Positions 27,716 to 36,709 of a DNA stretch of 64,000 bases are shown piece after piece. Numbering within the stretch: position 1 is the stretch's first letter; each line of letters opens with the position of its first letter. A program made the position numbers and the translations under genes. A model generated the notes under the pieces. The model was not told the DNA's origin and did no database searches. It saw only the letters and a program-made list of their open reading frames with translations. Source of the stretch: Anaerorhabdus sp964386325 (GTDB lineage Bacteria > Bacillota_I > Bacilli_A > Erysipelotrichales > Erysipelotrichaceae); contig CAYLQY010000004.1 in the NCBI GenBank assembly GCA_964386325.1, forward strand, positions 102,572 through 166,571, written 5' to 3'.

Positions 27716-29446
27716 ATGGAACAAATTCTAAACATCTTGTCAAATAAATTTGTGTTAATTGGTCTTGCGGCCGCTATTATATTATTAATTTTATGGTTCA
27801 TGGTTAGAAAGATGCGCTCAAGTAAGCTTAAAAAGCAATTGGGTGAATTTGAGATACGCTATAATTCGATTAAAAGTGTACCTTTACCATATAAATTGAA
27901 TAAAGCAGTAGCAATTGCTCGTGTTAATCAAGAAGTTATGCAAAGTGTAACTAATTGTAAGGATGATTTTGACTTAGTACAATCTAATCTTAAACAAATT
28001 GCACAATTATTAGCAGATACTGAAGATTATTTATTAATGGGTAAATATAAGCCAGTAAAAGATGGTCTTATGGATTTAGATAGCATGCTTGTGCTAGGTG
28101 AAAAACAAGTGAGTGAAATGGATGCATTCCTAGACACAATTCTTGAAAAGGAAACTGCCCAACGCGCAGAGGTTACTTCTTTCAAAGATAAATTTAGAGA
28201 ATTAAAAGCGTATGCTTTAGAAAATAGTGCTTCTTTAGCTTTCAGTTGGAATAAAATTGAAGCTGATATTTCAAGTACAGAAAAAATGTTCTCTGCTTTT
28301 GAAGAATGGATGTATGCATCGGAATTTGAAAAAGCTAGTGCTAAACTTGAAGAAATCAAAACAAGTATTGCTGCTTTAGAATGTTTGATTAATGATTTAC
28401 CGGAATTACTACAAGAAGCTCGTGGTGTACTTCCTAATCTAGTTGATGAAGTTGCACGTAACAATGCATTACTTCAAAAGAAGGGTGTTTCTCTTGAACA
28501 CTTAGAAATCGAAAAGAATTTAATTTTAATTACGGATGCACTTAAAAATGATTTAGATAGTTTACAAAATGGTGACTGTTTAGGTGTAGGTGAACATTTA
28601 TTAAATTATAAAACACGTTTACTTCAATTAAATGATCAAATTAGTAAAGAAGGATCAGCGTATGATGAAGTAACTAATATTGCAACAGATGTGGATTCAA
28701 TTGCAACAAGTGCTTTAGAAACATTAGCATTTATTCGTGAGGCTTATGAAAAAATGTCTACACGTTTTGGTCTTAATGATTTAAAAGCGAAGATTGATGA
28801 AGAAGATGAAAAATTAAAAGACTTAATCGAAAAGAAAGATGCGGTATTGGCTGTTATGGGTGATTCTGATTCATCTTCAGTTGAGAATTTATACAAATTA
28901 AAAGAATTGAATCAAGATTTAATGGCATGTAACCAAGATTTAACAGCGATTAAAGAAGTTATGGATAATGCTCATAGTGATGAAGAACGTGCTAAGAAAC
29001 AATTATTAAAACTTCAATTAATTATGAATGAAATGCAAGTTAAGATTCGCAAAAATCGTTTACCAGCAATCTCTGATACGTATGATGAAGATTTAGCAAA
29101 AGCATTTAATTATATTCATAGTATTGAAAAATTGATTGAAGAAACACCACTTAACGTTCAATTATTAAATGCCACATTAAAAGATGCAATTGATTTTGTT
29201 TATAAATTATATAACAACGTTAATAATGTTGTAGGTATGGCAGTAATGGTTGAAAATACAATTGTATTTGGAAATAAATATCGTTCAACATATCCAGATA
29301 TTGATTCAGAACTTACACGTGCAGAATTATGCTTTAGAAATGGTGAATATACACAAGCACTTACAGTAGCAATCGCAACAATTGAAAAGATTCATCCAGG
29401 TAGTTATGAAACATTGATCAAGGAGAATGCGAAGAGTGCAGGCTAA
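27716..29446 (+). CDS. ezrA: Septation ring formation regulator EzrA
   Basis: Membrane-anchored negative regulator of FtsZ ring placement. 576 residues: a single N-terminal membrane helix (about 10-30) with the rest cytosolic coiled coil rich in Leu, Glu and Lys, closing with NKYRSTYPDIDSELTRAELCFRNGEY, the conserved EzrA patch (given here across one stretch near residue 520). Length matches the family (about 560-570). It overlaps the next gene's start. GGGGGT precedes the ATG. Confidence 0.92.
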   Translation: MEQILNILSNKFVLIGLAAAIILLILWFMVRKMRSSKLKKQLGEFEIRYNSIKSVPLPYKLNKAVAIARVNQEVMQSVTNCKDDFDLVQSNLKQIAQLLADTEDYLLMGKYKPVKDGLMDLDSMLVLGEKQVSEMDAFLDTILEKETAQRAEVTSFKDKFRELKAYALENSASLAFSWNKIEADISSTEKMFSAFEEWMYASEFEKASAKLEEIKTSIAALECLINDLPELLQEARGVLPNLVDEVARNNALLQKKGVSLEHLEIEKNLILITDALKNDLDSLQNGDCLGVGEHLLNYKTRLLQLNDQISKEGSAYDEVTNIATDVDSIATSALETLAFIREAYEKMSTRFGLNDLKAKIDEEDEKLKDLIEKKDAVLAVMGDSDSSSVENLYKLKELNQDLMACNQDLTAIKEVMDNAHSDEERAKKQLLKLQLIMNEMQVKIRKNRLPAISDTYDEDLAKAFNYIHSIEKLIEETPLNVQLLNATLKDAIDFVYKLYNNVNNVVGMAVMVENTIVFGNKYRSTYPDIDSELTRAELCFRNGEYTQALTVAIATIEKIHPGSYETLIKENAKSAG

Positions 29447-30572
29447 GTGTTTTTTCGATAATGCTAGCACTACGTCATTGCATGATGAAGTTTATAAAAC
29501 ATATTGTGAGTTGCTGAAAACAAAATTTTACAATAGTGATGCTTTGTATGATGCATCCATCGAAATACAACAAATGATAGAAAAAAGTCGTCTTGCTATT
29601 GCAGAGACTTTTTCTGTTGCGCCAGAAGAAGTTATTTTTACAAGTGGTGCAAGTGAATCAAATAATTTAGCGATTAAAGGAATAGCGTTTAAAAATCAAA
29701 ATAAGAAACATATCATTACTACAAAAATTGAACATTCAAGTGTTTATCATGCGTGCGAACAATTAGAAGAGTTATTTGGATATGAAGTAACTTATTTAGA
29801 TGTGGATGAAGACGGAGTCATAACCATTGATGATTTAAAGGCTGCTCTGCGTCAAGATACAGTACTTGTGTCAATTATGATGGTCAACAATGAAGTCGGC
29901 TCTATTCAACCGATTGAGGCTATTAAAACGATAGTAAAGAAAAATTCACATGCTTATTTACATGTAGATGCCGTACAAGCTTTAGGCAAACTTCCAATTG
30001 ATTGTAAGGATATTGATTGTATCAGTTTCTCTGCACATAAAATTCATGGTCTAAAAGGCAGTGGTATTCTTATCAAAAAGAAACATGTATCCATTGCACC
30101 CTTGATTTCGGCAGGGCAACAAGAGTTTGGATTAAGAGGTGGTACAAGTAATGCCATCGTTAATATTTTATTTGCGAAAACATTAAGATTAGCACTTGAA
30201 GCTCAAAAGCAGTATAATAAATACTTAACGGAGTTACGCTTGTATATGATTGAAGAATTATTGAAAATACAAGGTGTTGAAATCAATAGTCCAAAAGAAG
30301 GTGTGTGTCATATTGTGAACTTTTCATATCGACCAATACCGAGTGAAGTGATGATGAATGCATTAAATGCAAAAGGTGTATGTGTATCTGCACAAAGTAC
30401 CTGCGCAAGTAAATCAGGACAACCATCACGAGTTTTAAAAGCTATGAAATTTGACAATGAACGTGCAAATAGTTGTATCCGTGTGAGCTTTGATGAGCAC
30501 AATACAAAAGAAGAAATCGATCAGTTTATTACAATACTAAAGGAGATATGTAAACGTTATGGTACAATATGA
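29436..30572 (+). CDS. Cysteine desulfurase (IscS/NifS class V)
   Basis: PLP enzyme that frees sulfur from cysteine and probably feeds the neighbouring ThiI. 378 residues from GTG 29436 (10 bases after AGGAG; the ATG at 29427 is too close). CFFDNASTTSLHDEV begins the fold, FTSGASESNNLAIKG binds cofactor, SFSAHKIHGLKGSGIL carries the PLP Lys, and SAQSTCASKSGQPSRVLKAM carries the persulfide Cys loop. It overlaps ezrA by about 10 bases and thiI by 14. The adjacent desulfurase plus ThiI pair is the known Bacillus arrangement for 4-thiouridine. Confidence 0.94.
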   Translation: MQAKCFFDNASTTSLHDEVYKTYCELLKTKFYNSDALYDASIEIQQMIEKSRLAIAETFSVAPEEVIFTSGASESNNLAIKGIAFKNQNKKHIITTKIEHSSVYHACEQLEELFGYEVTYLDVDEDGVITIDDLKAALRQDTVLVSIMMVNNEVGSIQPIEAIKTIVKKNSHAYLHVDAVQALGKLPIDCKDIDCISFSAHKIHGLKGSGILIKKKHVSIAPLISAGQQEFGLRGGTSNAIVNILFAKTLRLALEAQKQYNKYLTELRLYMIEELLKIQGVEINSPKEGVCHIVNFSYRPIPSEVMMNALNAKGVCVSAQSTCASKSGQPSRVLKAMKFDNERANSCIRVSFDEHNTKEEIDQFITILKEICKRYGTI

Positions 30573-31746
30573 TACAATTCTAATTCGCTATGGTGAATTA
30601 TCTACAAAAGGGAAGAATAAGAAAGATTTTATTAAACGATTATCGAAAAATATAAGTCATGTATTAGAAGATAAACCTAACTTAGAATATATAAATACAT
30701 ACGACCGTATTTATATTCGTTTACATGGTGAAGATCCATATTCATGTATTGAACGTATTCAAAAAGTATTTGGAATTAGTTCATTTTCAATTACTCAAAA
30801 AGTACCCAATACAATTGAAGCGATGGAAGAAACTTGTTTAGCAATAGCGAAAGAAAATGAAAAAGGTACATTTAAAGTTGTGGCACATCGTAGTGACAAA
30901 ACATTTGAAATGAAAAGTGATCGAATAAACCGTGCGATTGCAACAGTAATCCTAAAAAATACAGAACATAAAGTAGATGTTCATCATCCTGATTTCAAGA
31001 TTCATGTTGAAGTTAGACAAGCATATACGTATATAACAAGCAAAATTATTCCAGGTGCTGGTGGTTATCCAGTAGGAATTAATGGAAAAGCAATGTTACT
31101 TTTATCGGGTGGAATTGATTCACCTGTTGCAGCGTATTACGTAATGAAAAGAGGAGTAGAAGTTGAAGCAATTCATTTCTCATCACCTCCGTACACCTCG
31201 ACTAGTGCTAAAGAAAAAGTATTGGAGTTAGCTCGTTTAGTAAGTCAATATCAAGGAAAGATAAAAGTACATGTAGTTCCATTTACTGATCTTCAACTAG
31301 CAATTTATAAAAACTGTAATGAATCATATGCGATTACAATTATGAGACGTATGATGGTAAGAATTGCAGAAAGAATAGCAAAGAGAAATCGTTGTTTAGC
31401 TCTTGCAACAGGTGAAAGTTTAGGACAAGTTGCATCACAAACACTTGAAAGTATGGGAGTAATTAATGAAGTAATTAAACTTCCAATACTTAGGCCAGTA
31501 GTAACTTTTGATAAACTTGATATAATAGATGTAGCAAAGAAAATAGGAACGTATGAAACATCAATACTACCATTTGAAGACTGTTGTACTATCTTTACAC
31601 CAAAGAATCCAGTCACAAAGCCTTTATCTCATCGTGCAGAAGAGTATGAAAGCAAATTTGATTTTGAAACTTTAATTAATGAGTGTATTGAAAATACTGA
31701 ATGTATTGTTGTAAAACCTATCAAAGAAAAGGAGAATTATCTATAA
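30559..31746 (+). CDS. thiI: tRNA 4-thiouridine sulfurtransferase ThiI
   Basis: Adenylates U8 of tRNA and inserts sulfur. 395 residues: an N-terminal ferredoxin-like and THUMP region (to about 165), then the PP-loop LLLSGGIDSPVAAYYVMKRG, HFSSPPYTSTSAKEKVLEL and CLALATGESLGQVASQTLES. The C-terminus has PFEDCCTIFTPKNP and no rhodanese domain, the short Gram-positive form. Overlap with the desulfurase gene supports a coupled sulfur relay. The stop codon's last base is the start of the next gene. Confidence 0.95.
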   Translation: MVQYDTILIRYGELSTKGKNKKDFIKRLSKNISHVLEDKPNLEYINTYDRIYIRLHGEDPYSCIERIQKVFGISSFSITQKVPNTIEAMEETCLAIAKENEKGTFKVVAHRSDKTFEMKSDRINRAIATVILKNTEHKVDVHHPDFKIHVEVRQAYTYITSKIIPGAGGYPVGINGKAMLLLSGGIDSPVAAYYVMKRGVEVEAIHFSSPPYTSTSAKEKVLELARLVSQYQGKIKVHVVPFTDLQLAIYKNCNESYAITIMRRMMVRIAERIAKRNRCLALATGESLGQVASQTLESMGVINEVIKLPILRPVVTFDKLDIIDVAKKIGTYETSILPFEDCCTIFTPKNPVTKPLSHRAEEYESKFDFETLINECIENTECIVVKPIKEKENYL

Positions 31747-31985
31747 TGGCTAGTAGTGTTAAGAAGAGTTCTTTTCCAGAGTTTCAAGAGTTGTTAACAA
31801 TTGTAGAACATCGTGATGAATTAAGATTTACGGTTGCTGCCCATGAATTATTTGAGGCGGTGCAAAACTCAATGATGAAACCTGAAAAGAAACTTGTTGT
31901 CTATGATTTGATTTCTAAATTAGGTAATTGTCGCGAAAACGAAAGAATAAAATATTTAAAGAAAATTGGTGGACGTCTAAAGTAA
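31746..31985 (+). CDS. Small protein of unknown function downstream of thiI
   Basis: 79 residues from ATG 31746, which shares one base with the thiI stop behind AAAGGAG. Composition is helical and charged (SVKKSSFPEFQELLTIVEHR; KLVVYDLISKLGNCRENERI). No domain recognised. It is followed by a strong hairpin terminator, so it is the last gene of the ezrA-desulfurase-thiI transcript. Possibly an accessory of tRNA thiolation, by position only. Confidence 0.75.
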   Translation: MASSVKKSSFPEFQELLTIVEHRDELRFTVAAHELFEAVQNSMMKPEKKLVVYDLISKLGNCRENERIKYLKKIGGRLK

Positions 31986-32007
31986 GAGCAAATAATTGCT
32001 CTTTTTT
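31984..32007 (+). terminator. Terminator of the thiI operon
   Basis: 8-base perfect arms AAGAGCAA and TTGCTCTT around ATAA, then TTTT. Confidence 0.9.
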
Positions 32008-32188
32008 ATTCGATGATTTTAGAATAAAGAAATACAAATAGTATAGAGGGAAGAGGCTATGTTCTAATTAATCTTCAAGGAAATGATTCAATTTTTAAGC
32101 AAGTTAGGATACAAATTATCAAATTCATTGAGAAAAGAAATAATTGATATATGATACGAGTAAGTATTGTTGAAGTGTTGATAATATG

Positions 32189-32278
32189 AAAAAGAAGCTG
32201 TTATAAACTATTCACAGTAAGGAAATCACGAAATGAATTTGTGCTTGCTTATTGATATAGTTAATGAGGCTTCTTTTT
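32189..32278 (+). ncRNA. Nested stem structure, candidate small RNA
   Basis: Four nested pairings: AAAAAGAAGC (32189-32198) with GCTTCTTTTT (32269-32278); AACTAT (32206-32211) with ATAGTT (32257-32262); CAGTAAG (32215-32221) with CTTATTG (32248-32254, one wobble); and inner CAC/GTG plus AAA/TTT at 32227-32243. Ends in a T run on either strand. The gap 32008-32336 has no gene. It may simply be an elaborate terminator for the minus-strand phosphoesterase gene. No known RNA family was recognised. Confidence 0.4.
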
Positions 32279-32336
32279 ATTAGTTTTAAATAAATCACTA
32301 AGACTATAAATAAATTGATGAAACAAAATAATGAAC

Positions 32337-33227
32337 TTATTCGGTAACTGCTGGAGTTGGTGTTGGGGTTGTTTTTCTTTGTAAACGATACATGACAACC
32401 TCTGGATCAGAAAGGAAACGTATATCAGCTTTTGTGGTGCCAACGCCATTCATTACATCTAAGATGAATTTTTCTTCGATTTTGTATTTCCCTTTATTGT
32501 ATATTTCTGCATAAGGAGCAGTATAGAGTGAACCTAATATAGGAAAGTAAACTTGTCCGCCATGACTATGTCCTGATAGTTGTAAGTCAACTTGGTCAGG
32601 AGTTAGAGAGTCTGCAATGTCTGGTGTGTGCGAAACAACAATGTTGAAACTGTTTGGTGATACACTTGCGAAAGCATTAGTGATATCAGGAGTTCCAAGT
32701 AATTGACTATCTAACCCAACAAGCCCAATCGCTTCTGAACCTTTGTTTCTAATGAGAATAGAACGATTTGTAATGATTTCAAAATCCGCATTAGCTAATA
32801 CAGAAGTAACAAGATCTTTTGTAGTAGTTGATTCTAAATCGTGATTACCTAATACCGCAAATTTTCCTAAGGGAGCATTGATTTCTTTTAACTGTGCGGT
32901 TAGGGTAGCACTGACTTCTTCACTAGGAACTAGTACAGAAGGGTGATCGAATAAATCGCCAACAAATACCACAATATCTGGCGCGGCATTATTGATTAGT
33001 TGGACCACTTCTTGGAAACGCTCAGGAGTCATGTAGTTATTGTAATGTACATCTGAGAAAAATAAGATATTTATATCATTTAATTGTTCAGGAATTTTTT
33101 CTGATGATATACTTTCGTAACGCACGGTGAAACGAGTAGGTGCGACATAGAATGTATCATAGTAAAGTCCACCAATTAAAAAGACAAGCAATGTAAGTAC
33201 GATTAAGATTTTTTGCCAAACCTTCAT
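32337..33227 (-). CDS. Membrane-anchored calcineurin-like metallophosphoesterase (YkuE-like)
   Basis: 296 residues from ATG 33227 (GAGGT six bases upstream; the TTG 12 bases earlier is less likely). An N-terminal membrane helix (about residues 5-23) is followed by an outward phosphoesterase domain with NILFFSDVHYNN, VFVGDLFDHP, FAVLGNHDLES and SGHSHGGQVYFP, the full dimetal site. Related YkuE proteins act on cell envelope phosphates, but the substrate is unknown. The end is rich in Thr and Pro (RKTTPTPTPAVTE), an unusual low-complexity tail. Confidence 0.92.
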   Translation of the reverse strand: MKVWQKILIVLTLLVFLIGGLYYDTFYVAPTRFTVRYESISSEKIPEQLNDINILFFSDVHYNNYMTPERFQEVVQLINNAAPDIVVFVGDLFDHPSVLVPSEEVSATLTAQLKEINAPLGKFAVLGNHDLESTTTKDLVTSVLANADFEIITNRSILIRNKGSEAIGLVGLDSQLLGTPDITNAFASVSPNSFNIVVSHTPDIADSLTPDQVDLQLSGHSHGGQVYFPILGSLYTAPYAEIYNKGKYKIEEKFILDVMNGVGTTKADIRFLSDPEVVMYRLQRKTTPTPTPAVTE

Positions 33228-33309
33228 TTTATACCTCAATTCTAACGTCTACTTTTAAAAAGTACGTTTCTATTATATACTATTTATTGTAGTTTGTGAG
33301 GGTTGAAAA

Positions 33310-34077
33310 ATGAATAATAAATGTTATTTTATTGATTTAGATGGAACAATGTATTGGGGAACAAAAGTTATAGATGGTGCTATTCAGTGGATAGATCACT
33401 TATTAGATCATCATATTAAGTTTATTTTTTTGACAAACAATTCATCTAGGACACAAGCGCAAGCTTGTAATCATATGTTGAAAATGGGGTTTAGGGGAAT
33501 TAAACCAGAACATTTTTATACATCTGCAATGGCTGCGGCGGATAAAATCGCAAGAGAGTATCCGACCAAAAAAGAAGCATATTATATTGGTGAAGACGGA
33601 ATAAAAGAAGCTTTGATTAATAATGGATTCAATATTAATCCAGATAAGGCAGATTTCTTGTTTATAGGTTTAGATAGAAATGCAACGTATCAAGATTATT
33701 CATATGCTTTGCGATTGGCTCATGAAGGTGCAAAGCTTGTGGGTACTAACAATGATCGTATTTTACTTTCTGAAAAAGGTGTAAATGTGGGTAATGGGAG
33801 TGTTGTGGCGTTATTTGAGTATGCAACAAACACAGAAGCTATCAAGATTGGTAAACCACATAATGCAATTGTAGAAGGTGCTTTAAGATATGCTAAAGTA
33901 AATAAAGAAGATGTTGCGATTGTTGGTGATAATCTTGAAACAGATATATTGTGTGGTAATAATGCAGGCATTGAAACTATTTTTGTTACTACAGGTGTAC
34001 ACAACATGGAAGATTGTTATCGTTTGGATATAAAACCTACCTATATTGTGGCAAATTTAACTGGATTAATGGATTAA
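33310..34077 (+). CDS. HAD-IIA phosphatase (NagD/pNPPase-like)
   Basis: 255 residues. Motif I is YFIDLDGTMYWG (nucleophile Asp and acid Asp), motif II FLTNNSSR, the cap domain sits between about residues 80 and 180, the motif III Lys is in IKIGKPHNAIVEGAL, and motif IV is VAIVGDNLETDILCGNNAGI. NagD-type proteins hydrolyse nucleotide or sugar phosphates with low specificity. Complete. GTGAGGG precedes the start. Confidence 0.93.
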   Translation: MNNKCYFIDLDGTMYWGTKVIDGAIQWIDHLLDHHIKFIFLTNNSSRTQAQACNHMLKMGFRGIKPEHFYTSAMAAADKIAREYPTKKEAYYIGEDGIKEALINNGFNINPDKADFLFIGLDRNATYQDYSYALRLAHEGAKLVGTNNDRILLSEKGVNVGNGSVVALFEYATNTEAIKIGKPHNAIVEGALRYAKVNKEDVAIVGDNLETDILCGNNAGIETIFVTTGVHNMEDCYRLDIKPTYIVANLTGLMD

Positions 34078-34144
34078 ATTAAATCACATAATTTACCATA
34101 AGTTTAACAAATTAATGCGATAGAAGTTTTGTAAACTATAGTCA

Positions 34145-34201
34145 GTAAGATAAATATCTTACCGTACACTATTCAATAATCCCCTAAAGTGAATATTGTA
34201 C
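34145..34201 (+). other. Two consecutive hairpins in an intergenic stretch
   Basis: Hairpin one: GTAAGATA (34145-34152) and TATCTTAC (34155-34162) with loop AA. Hairpin two: GTAC (34164-34167) with GTAC (34198-34201) and TATTCA (34070+100 bases, i.e. 34170-34175) with TGAATA (34190-34195), separated by symmetric 2-base internal loops, terminal loop 14 bases holding CCCCT. They lie between the HAD gene and the shared terminator. No known element recognised. Confidence 0.4.
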
Positions 34202-34232
34202 ATACATTCTATCCCCTTATATAAAAAGAAAG

Positions 34233-34256
34233 AGAACTCGTAAGAGTTCTTTTTCT
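34233..34256. terminator. Bidirectional terminator between HAD phosphatase and mnmM
   Basis: AGAACTC and GAGTTCT around GTAA, T run on the plus side and T-rich on the minus side. It serves genes converging from both directions. Confidence 0.85.
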
Positions 34257-34776
34257 ATTTTATACATTCATATAAGATGGGTGATAAAGGTTTATCAGTA
34301 CGATATTCTTTAAATGAGATATGGTTTGTGATAAGCCACTGATGAATTTGTTCATGCTCATCTTGACCACCAGGATGTCCAAGATAACATGCAAGCATTA
34401 ATCTTGCGTTAGGTTTTAATAAAGTATAAGTATCTTGAATAGCTTTTAAGGAACTTGTTGGTTGAGTGATGATTGAAGTATCAGCTTTAGGGAGATAACC
34501 AAAGTTGAATATCGCAACATCGATTTCTTCACTAACATATTTTTTTACGTATTCATGGCTATCTAAGATAAAAGTCAGGTTATTCATTTCTTTACAGCGT
34601 TCAAGTGTGTTTTGTTTAGCTTGTTGCTGTATATCAAAGGCATAAACATGATGACAATGACGACATAAGAATAATGTATCATTACCATTTCCAGCAGTTC
34701 CATCAATTGCCACCATTGTATTAGTTAAATATTCTTTTAAAAGACGATGACAAGTTGTATTTATATTTTCACTCAT
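34255..34776 (-). CDS. mnmM: tRNA mnm5s2U-type methyltransferase MnmM (YtqB)
   Basis: Class I SAM methyltransferase, 173 residues. In B. subtilis the homolog methylates nm5s2U34 to mnm5s2U34 in tRNA. Motif I is VAIDGTAGNGNDTLFLCRHC; then AFDIQQQAKQNTLERC, VAIFNFGYLPKADTSI (catalytic-site NFGYLP) and LMLACYLGHPGGQDEHE are typical. It overlaps the radical SAM gene by 4 bases, reproducing the ytqA-ytqB pair. Confidence 0.88.
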   Translation of the reverse strand: MSENINTTCHRLLKEYLTNTMVAIDGTAGNGNDTLFLCRHCHHVYAFDIQQQAKQNTLERCKEMNNLTFILDSHEYVKKYVSEEIDVAIFNFGYLPKADTSIITQPTSSLKAIQDTYTLLKPNARLMLACYLGHPGGQDEHEQIHQWLITNHISFKEYRTDKPLSPILYECIK

Positions 34777-35705
34777 AATTTTAATCCTTGATATAGATGT
34801 TCGCGTGCCATCTTCTTATCAATTTCATTTAGAACAATTGTTTTGTTTAAGGTCCACTGTGGTGTGATTAATTCTTCTTTAATTGCATCACCTGTTAAAC
34901 GTTGAATAATGATGCTAGGGTCTAAATATTGAAGTTGTTCACAAACAATATCAACATATTCTTCAAGTGTAAGAATATGAAAAGGTTCTTCATTGAATTC
35001 TTGTTCAAGTTTTGTATGCGTTGTAATATGGAGCATGTGTATTTTAACGGCATCAATCTTTAATTCATTCAAAGCTTTGATGGTATCAATCATCATTTCT
35101 TTGTTTTCGTTAGGTAATCCATTAATGACATGTACACAAATTTTACAGTTAGTTTCTTTGATTCGTTTGACTGCATCTTTAAATACATCAAAGCTATGAC
35201 CGCGATTAATTCGTTTAGCAGTTGTATCAAATATGGATTGTAATCCCAATTCAATCCATATTTCCTTCTTTGCTGAACAAGCGTTTAAATACTCTAAAAT
35301 AGGTTGGGGAAGGCAATCTGCTCTAGTTCCTAATGCAATACCAACAACTTCATCTAATGCCATAAATGGTTCAATACATTCTTTAACACGATTTAAAGTT
35401 CCATATGTATTTGTGTATGCTTGAAAATAGGCGATAGTCTTACTATTGGGCCACTTATTCTCCATCATTTTCTTGCCTTCATAATATTGGGATAAAAGAT
35501 CCATACTCGAAGGCTGTGTAAAATTACCGCTACCAACAGCATTGCAAAAAGTACATCCACCTATTCCACATGTACCATCGCGATTAGGACATGTGAAACC
35601 AGCATTTAATGGAACTTTATAAACTTTTGAGTTAAAACGATGACGTAAATAATAATTCCATGTGTGGTATCGCTTATTATCATCAGAAAAGATAAATGTG
35701 TTCAT
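34773..35705 (-). CDS. Radical SAM protein, TIGR01212/YtqA family
   Basis: 310 residues. The radical SAM cluster motif is in FTCPNRDGTCGIGGCTFCNA, with three Cys in the CxxxxxxCxxxxxxCxxC-like layout of the family. EIWIELGLQSIFDTTAKRIN is the conserved GLQS motif and KICVHVINGLPNE follows. In Bacillus the pair ytqA-ytqB is linked to tRNA wobble modification, with YtqA proposed to act before MnmM; its exact reaction is an inference. AAGGAG ATACT precedes the ATG. Confidence 0.9.
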   Translation of the reverse strand: MNTFIFSDDNKRYHTWNYYLRHRFNSKVYKVPLNAGFTCPNRDGTCGIGGCTFCNAVGSGNFTQPSSMDLLSQYYEGKKMMENKWPNSKTIAYFQAYTNTYGTLNRVKECIEPFMALDEVVGIALGTRADCLPQPILEYLNACSAKKEIWIELGLQSIFDTTAKRINRGHSFDVFKDAVKRIKETNCKICVHVINGLPNENKEMMIDTIKALNELKIDAVKIHMLHITTHTKLEQEFNEEPFHILTLEEYVDIVCEQLQYLDPSIIIQRLTGDAIKEELITPQWTLNKTIVLNEIDKKMAREHLYQGLKL

Positions 35706-35840
35706 AGTATCTCCTTACTTCAATTCAATATAGTCAACTGGTTAATATGGTCTCATGGATAATCGAATGAGTTTAACTTCTTATAAAATCAAATATCATT
35801 TATAAATAGTTTTTCATAGAATTATCTCCTAGAAATTATA

Positions 35841-35872
35841 ACAAAAAAAGAAGAATAGGATAACTATTCTTC
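35841..35872 (-). terminator. Terminator of the hemolysin III-degV operon
   Basis: Minus strand GAAGAATAG and CTATTCTTC around TTATC, then seven T. It covers the degV stop codon. Confidence 0.9.
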
Positions 35873-36697
35873 AATTGATTGTAATGCAATACAATATGGA
35901 CCACCTTGTGTAATGAATGCACAAGATAATTCTAAGATTTCAACAACTTGATTAGGGAATGAGTTTAATAACATGTCCTTAATCTTAAGTGCTTGTTTTT
36001 CTGCGAATGCGTGAGATACATAGAAACGCGGATTATTTAAATTTCTAGCTTTGAAGTCTTCTATTATTTTCTTTACAGCTAAATCAAATGATCTTGCGGT
36101 ACAAAATTTATCAAGTCTACGTCCGTCTGGTGTTTGTTGAACAACCGGTTGTAGTTTTAATAAACCACCAATTTTTGCGGTAAGTGGTGTACAACGACCT
36201 CCACGTTTTAGATAATCAAAGTCTTGGGGCATTAAGAATGAGTGAGTAGATGCGATTTTCTTATCCAATAGGGCAAGAATTTCATCCATAGATTTACCGT
36301 CTTTAATCCATTGAAGGATACAAGTTACCATATAACGATGTGGTCCACAAAGTGTTGCGGAATTTACGACATGGACTTTAACTTTTCCCTCTAACTCTTG
36401 AGCTGCTGAACAAGCAGTTTGGTAAGTTCCAGATAGTCCGTCAGCCATAGCTAATAAAAGAATTTCATCATCATGATGTTTTTCGATAGAAGCTTCAATT
36501 TCACCTAATGTAGGTTGAGAAGAAGTTGGGAAATTACCCGCTTTAATTAGCTCTAAAAATTGAGAAGTGTTGATATCTACAAACTCTTGGTAAGATTTAC
36601 CGCCGATAGATACAACAAGAGGGTTCACTGTAAAACCAAGGTTTTCAGCTTCGCTAGGTGAGTAAAGACAAGATGTGTCAGTAATAAGATGAATCAT
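35864..36697 (-). CDS. DegV family fatty acid-binding protein
   Basis: 277 residues. It starts MIHLITDTSCLYSPSEAENL, followed by GFTVNPLVVSIGGKSYQEF and TSQPTLGEI, the signature of fatty-acid-binding DegV/FakB. HSFLMPQDFDYLKRGGRC is the lipid pocket lid, with GGLLKLQPVV next. FakB-type proteins present fatty acids to FakA kinase; no fakA is in the window. The gene lies 12 bases after hemolysin III with a ribosome binding site AAAGG, so both share the palindrome-bearing promoter region. Confidence 0.92.
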   Translation of the reverse strand: MIHLITDTSCLYSPSEAENLGFTVNPLVVSIGGKSYQEFVDINTSQFLELIKAGNFPTSSQPTLGEIEASIEKHHDDEILLLAMADGLSGTYQTACSAAQELEGKVKVHVVNSATLCGPHRYMVTCILQWIKDGKSMDEILALLDKKIASTHSFLMPQDFDYLKRGGRCTPLTAKIGGLLKLQPVVQQTPDGRRLDKFCTARSFDLAVKKIIEDFKARNLNNPRFYVSHAFAEKQALKIKDMLLNSFPNQVVEILELSCAFITQGGPYCIALQSIEE

Positions 36698-36709
36698 ATT
36701 TTTCCTTTC

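Noticed and set aside
28027..28464. 145-codon open frame on the minus strand inside ezrA
   Set aside because: It lies wholly within ezrA, has Ser/Leu-rich unlikely composition, no ribosome binding site, and arises from AT-rich coding on the opposite strand.
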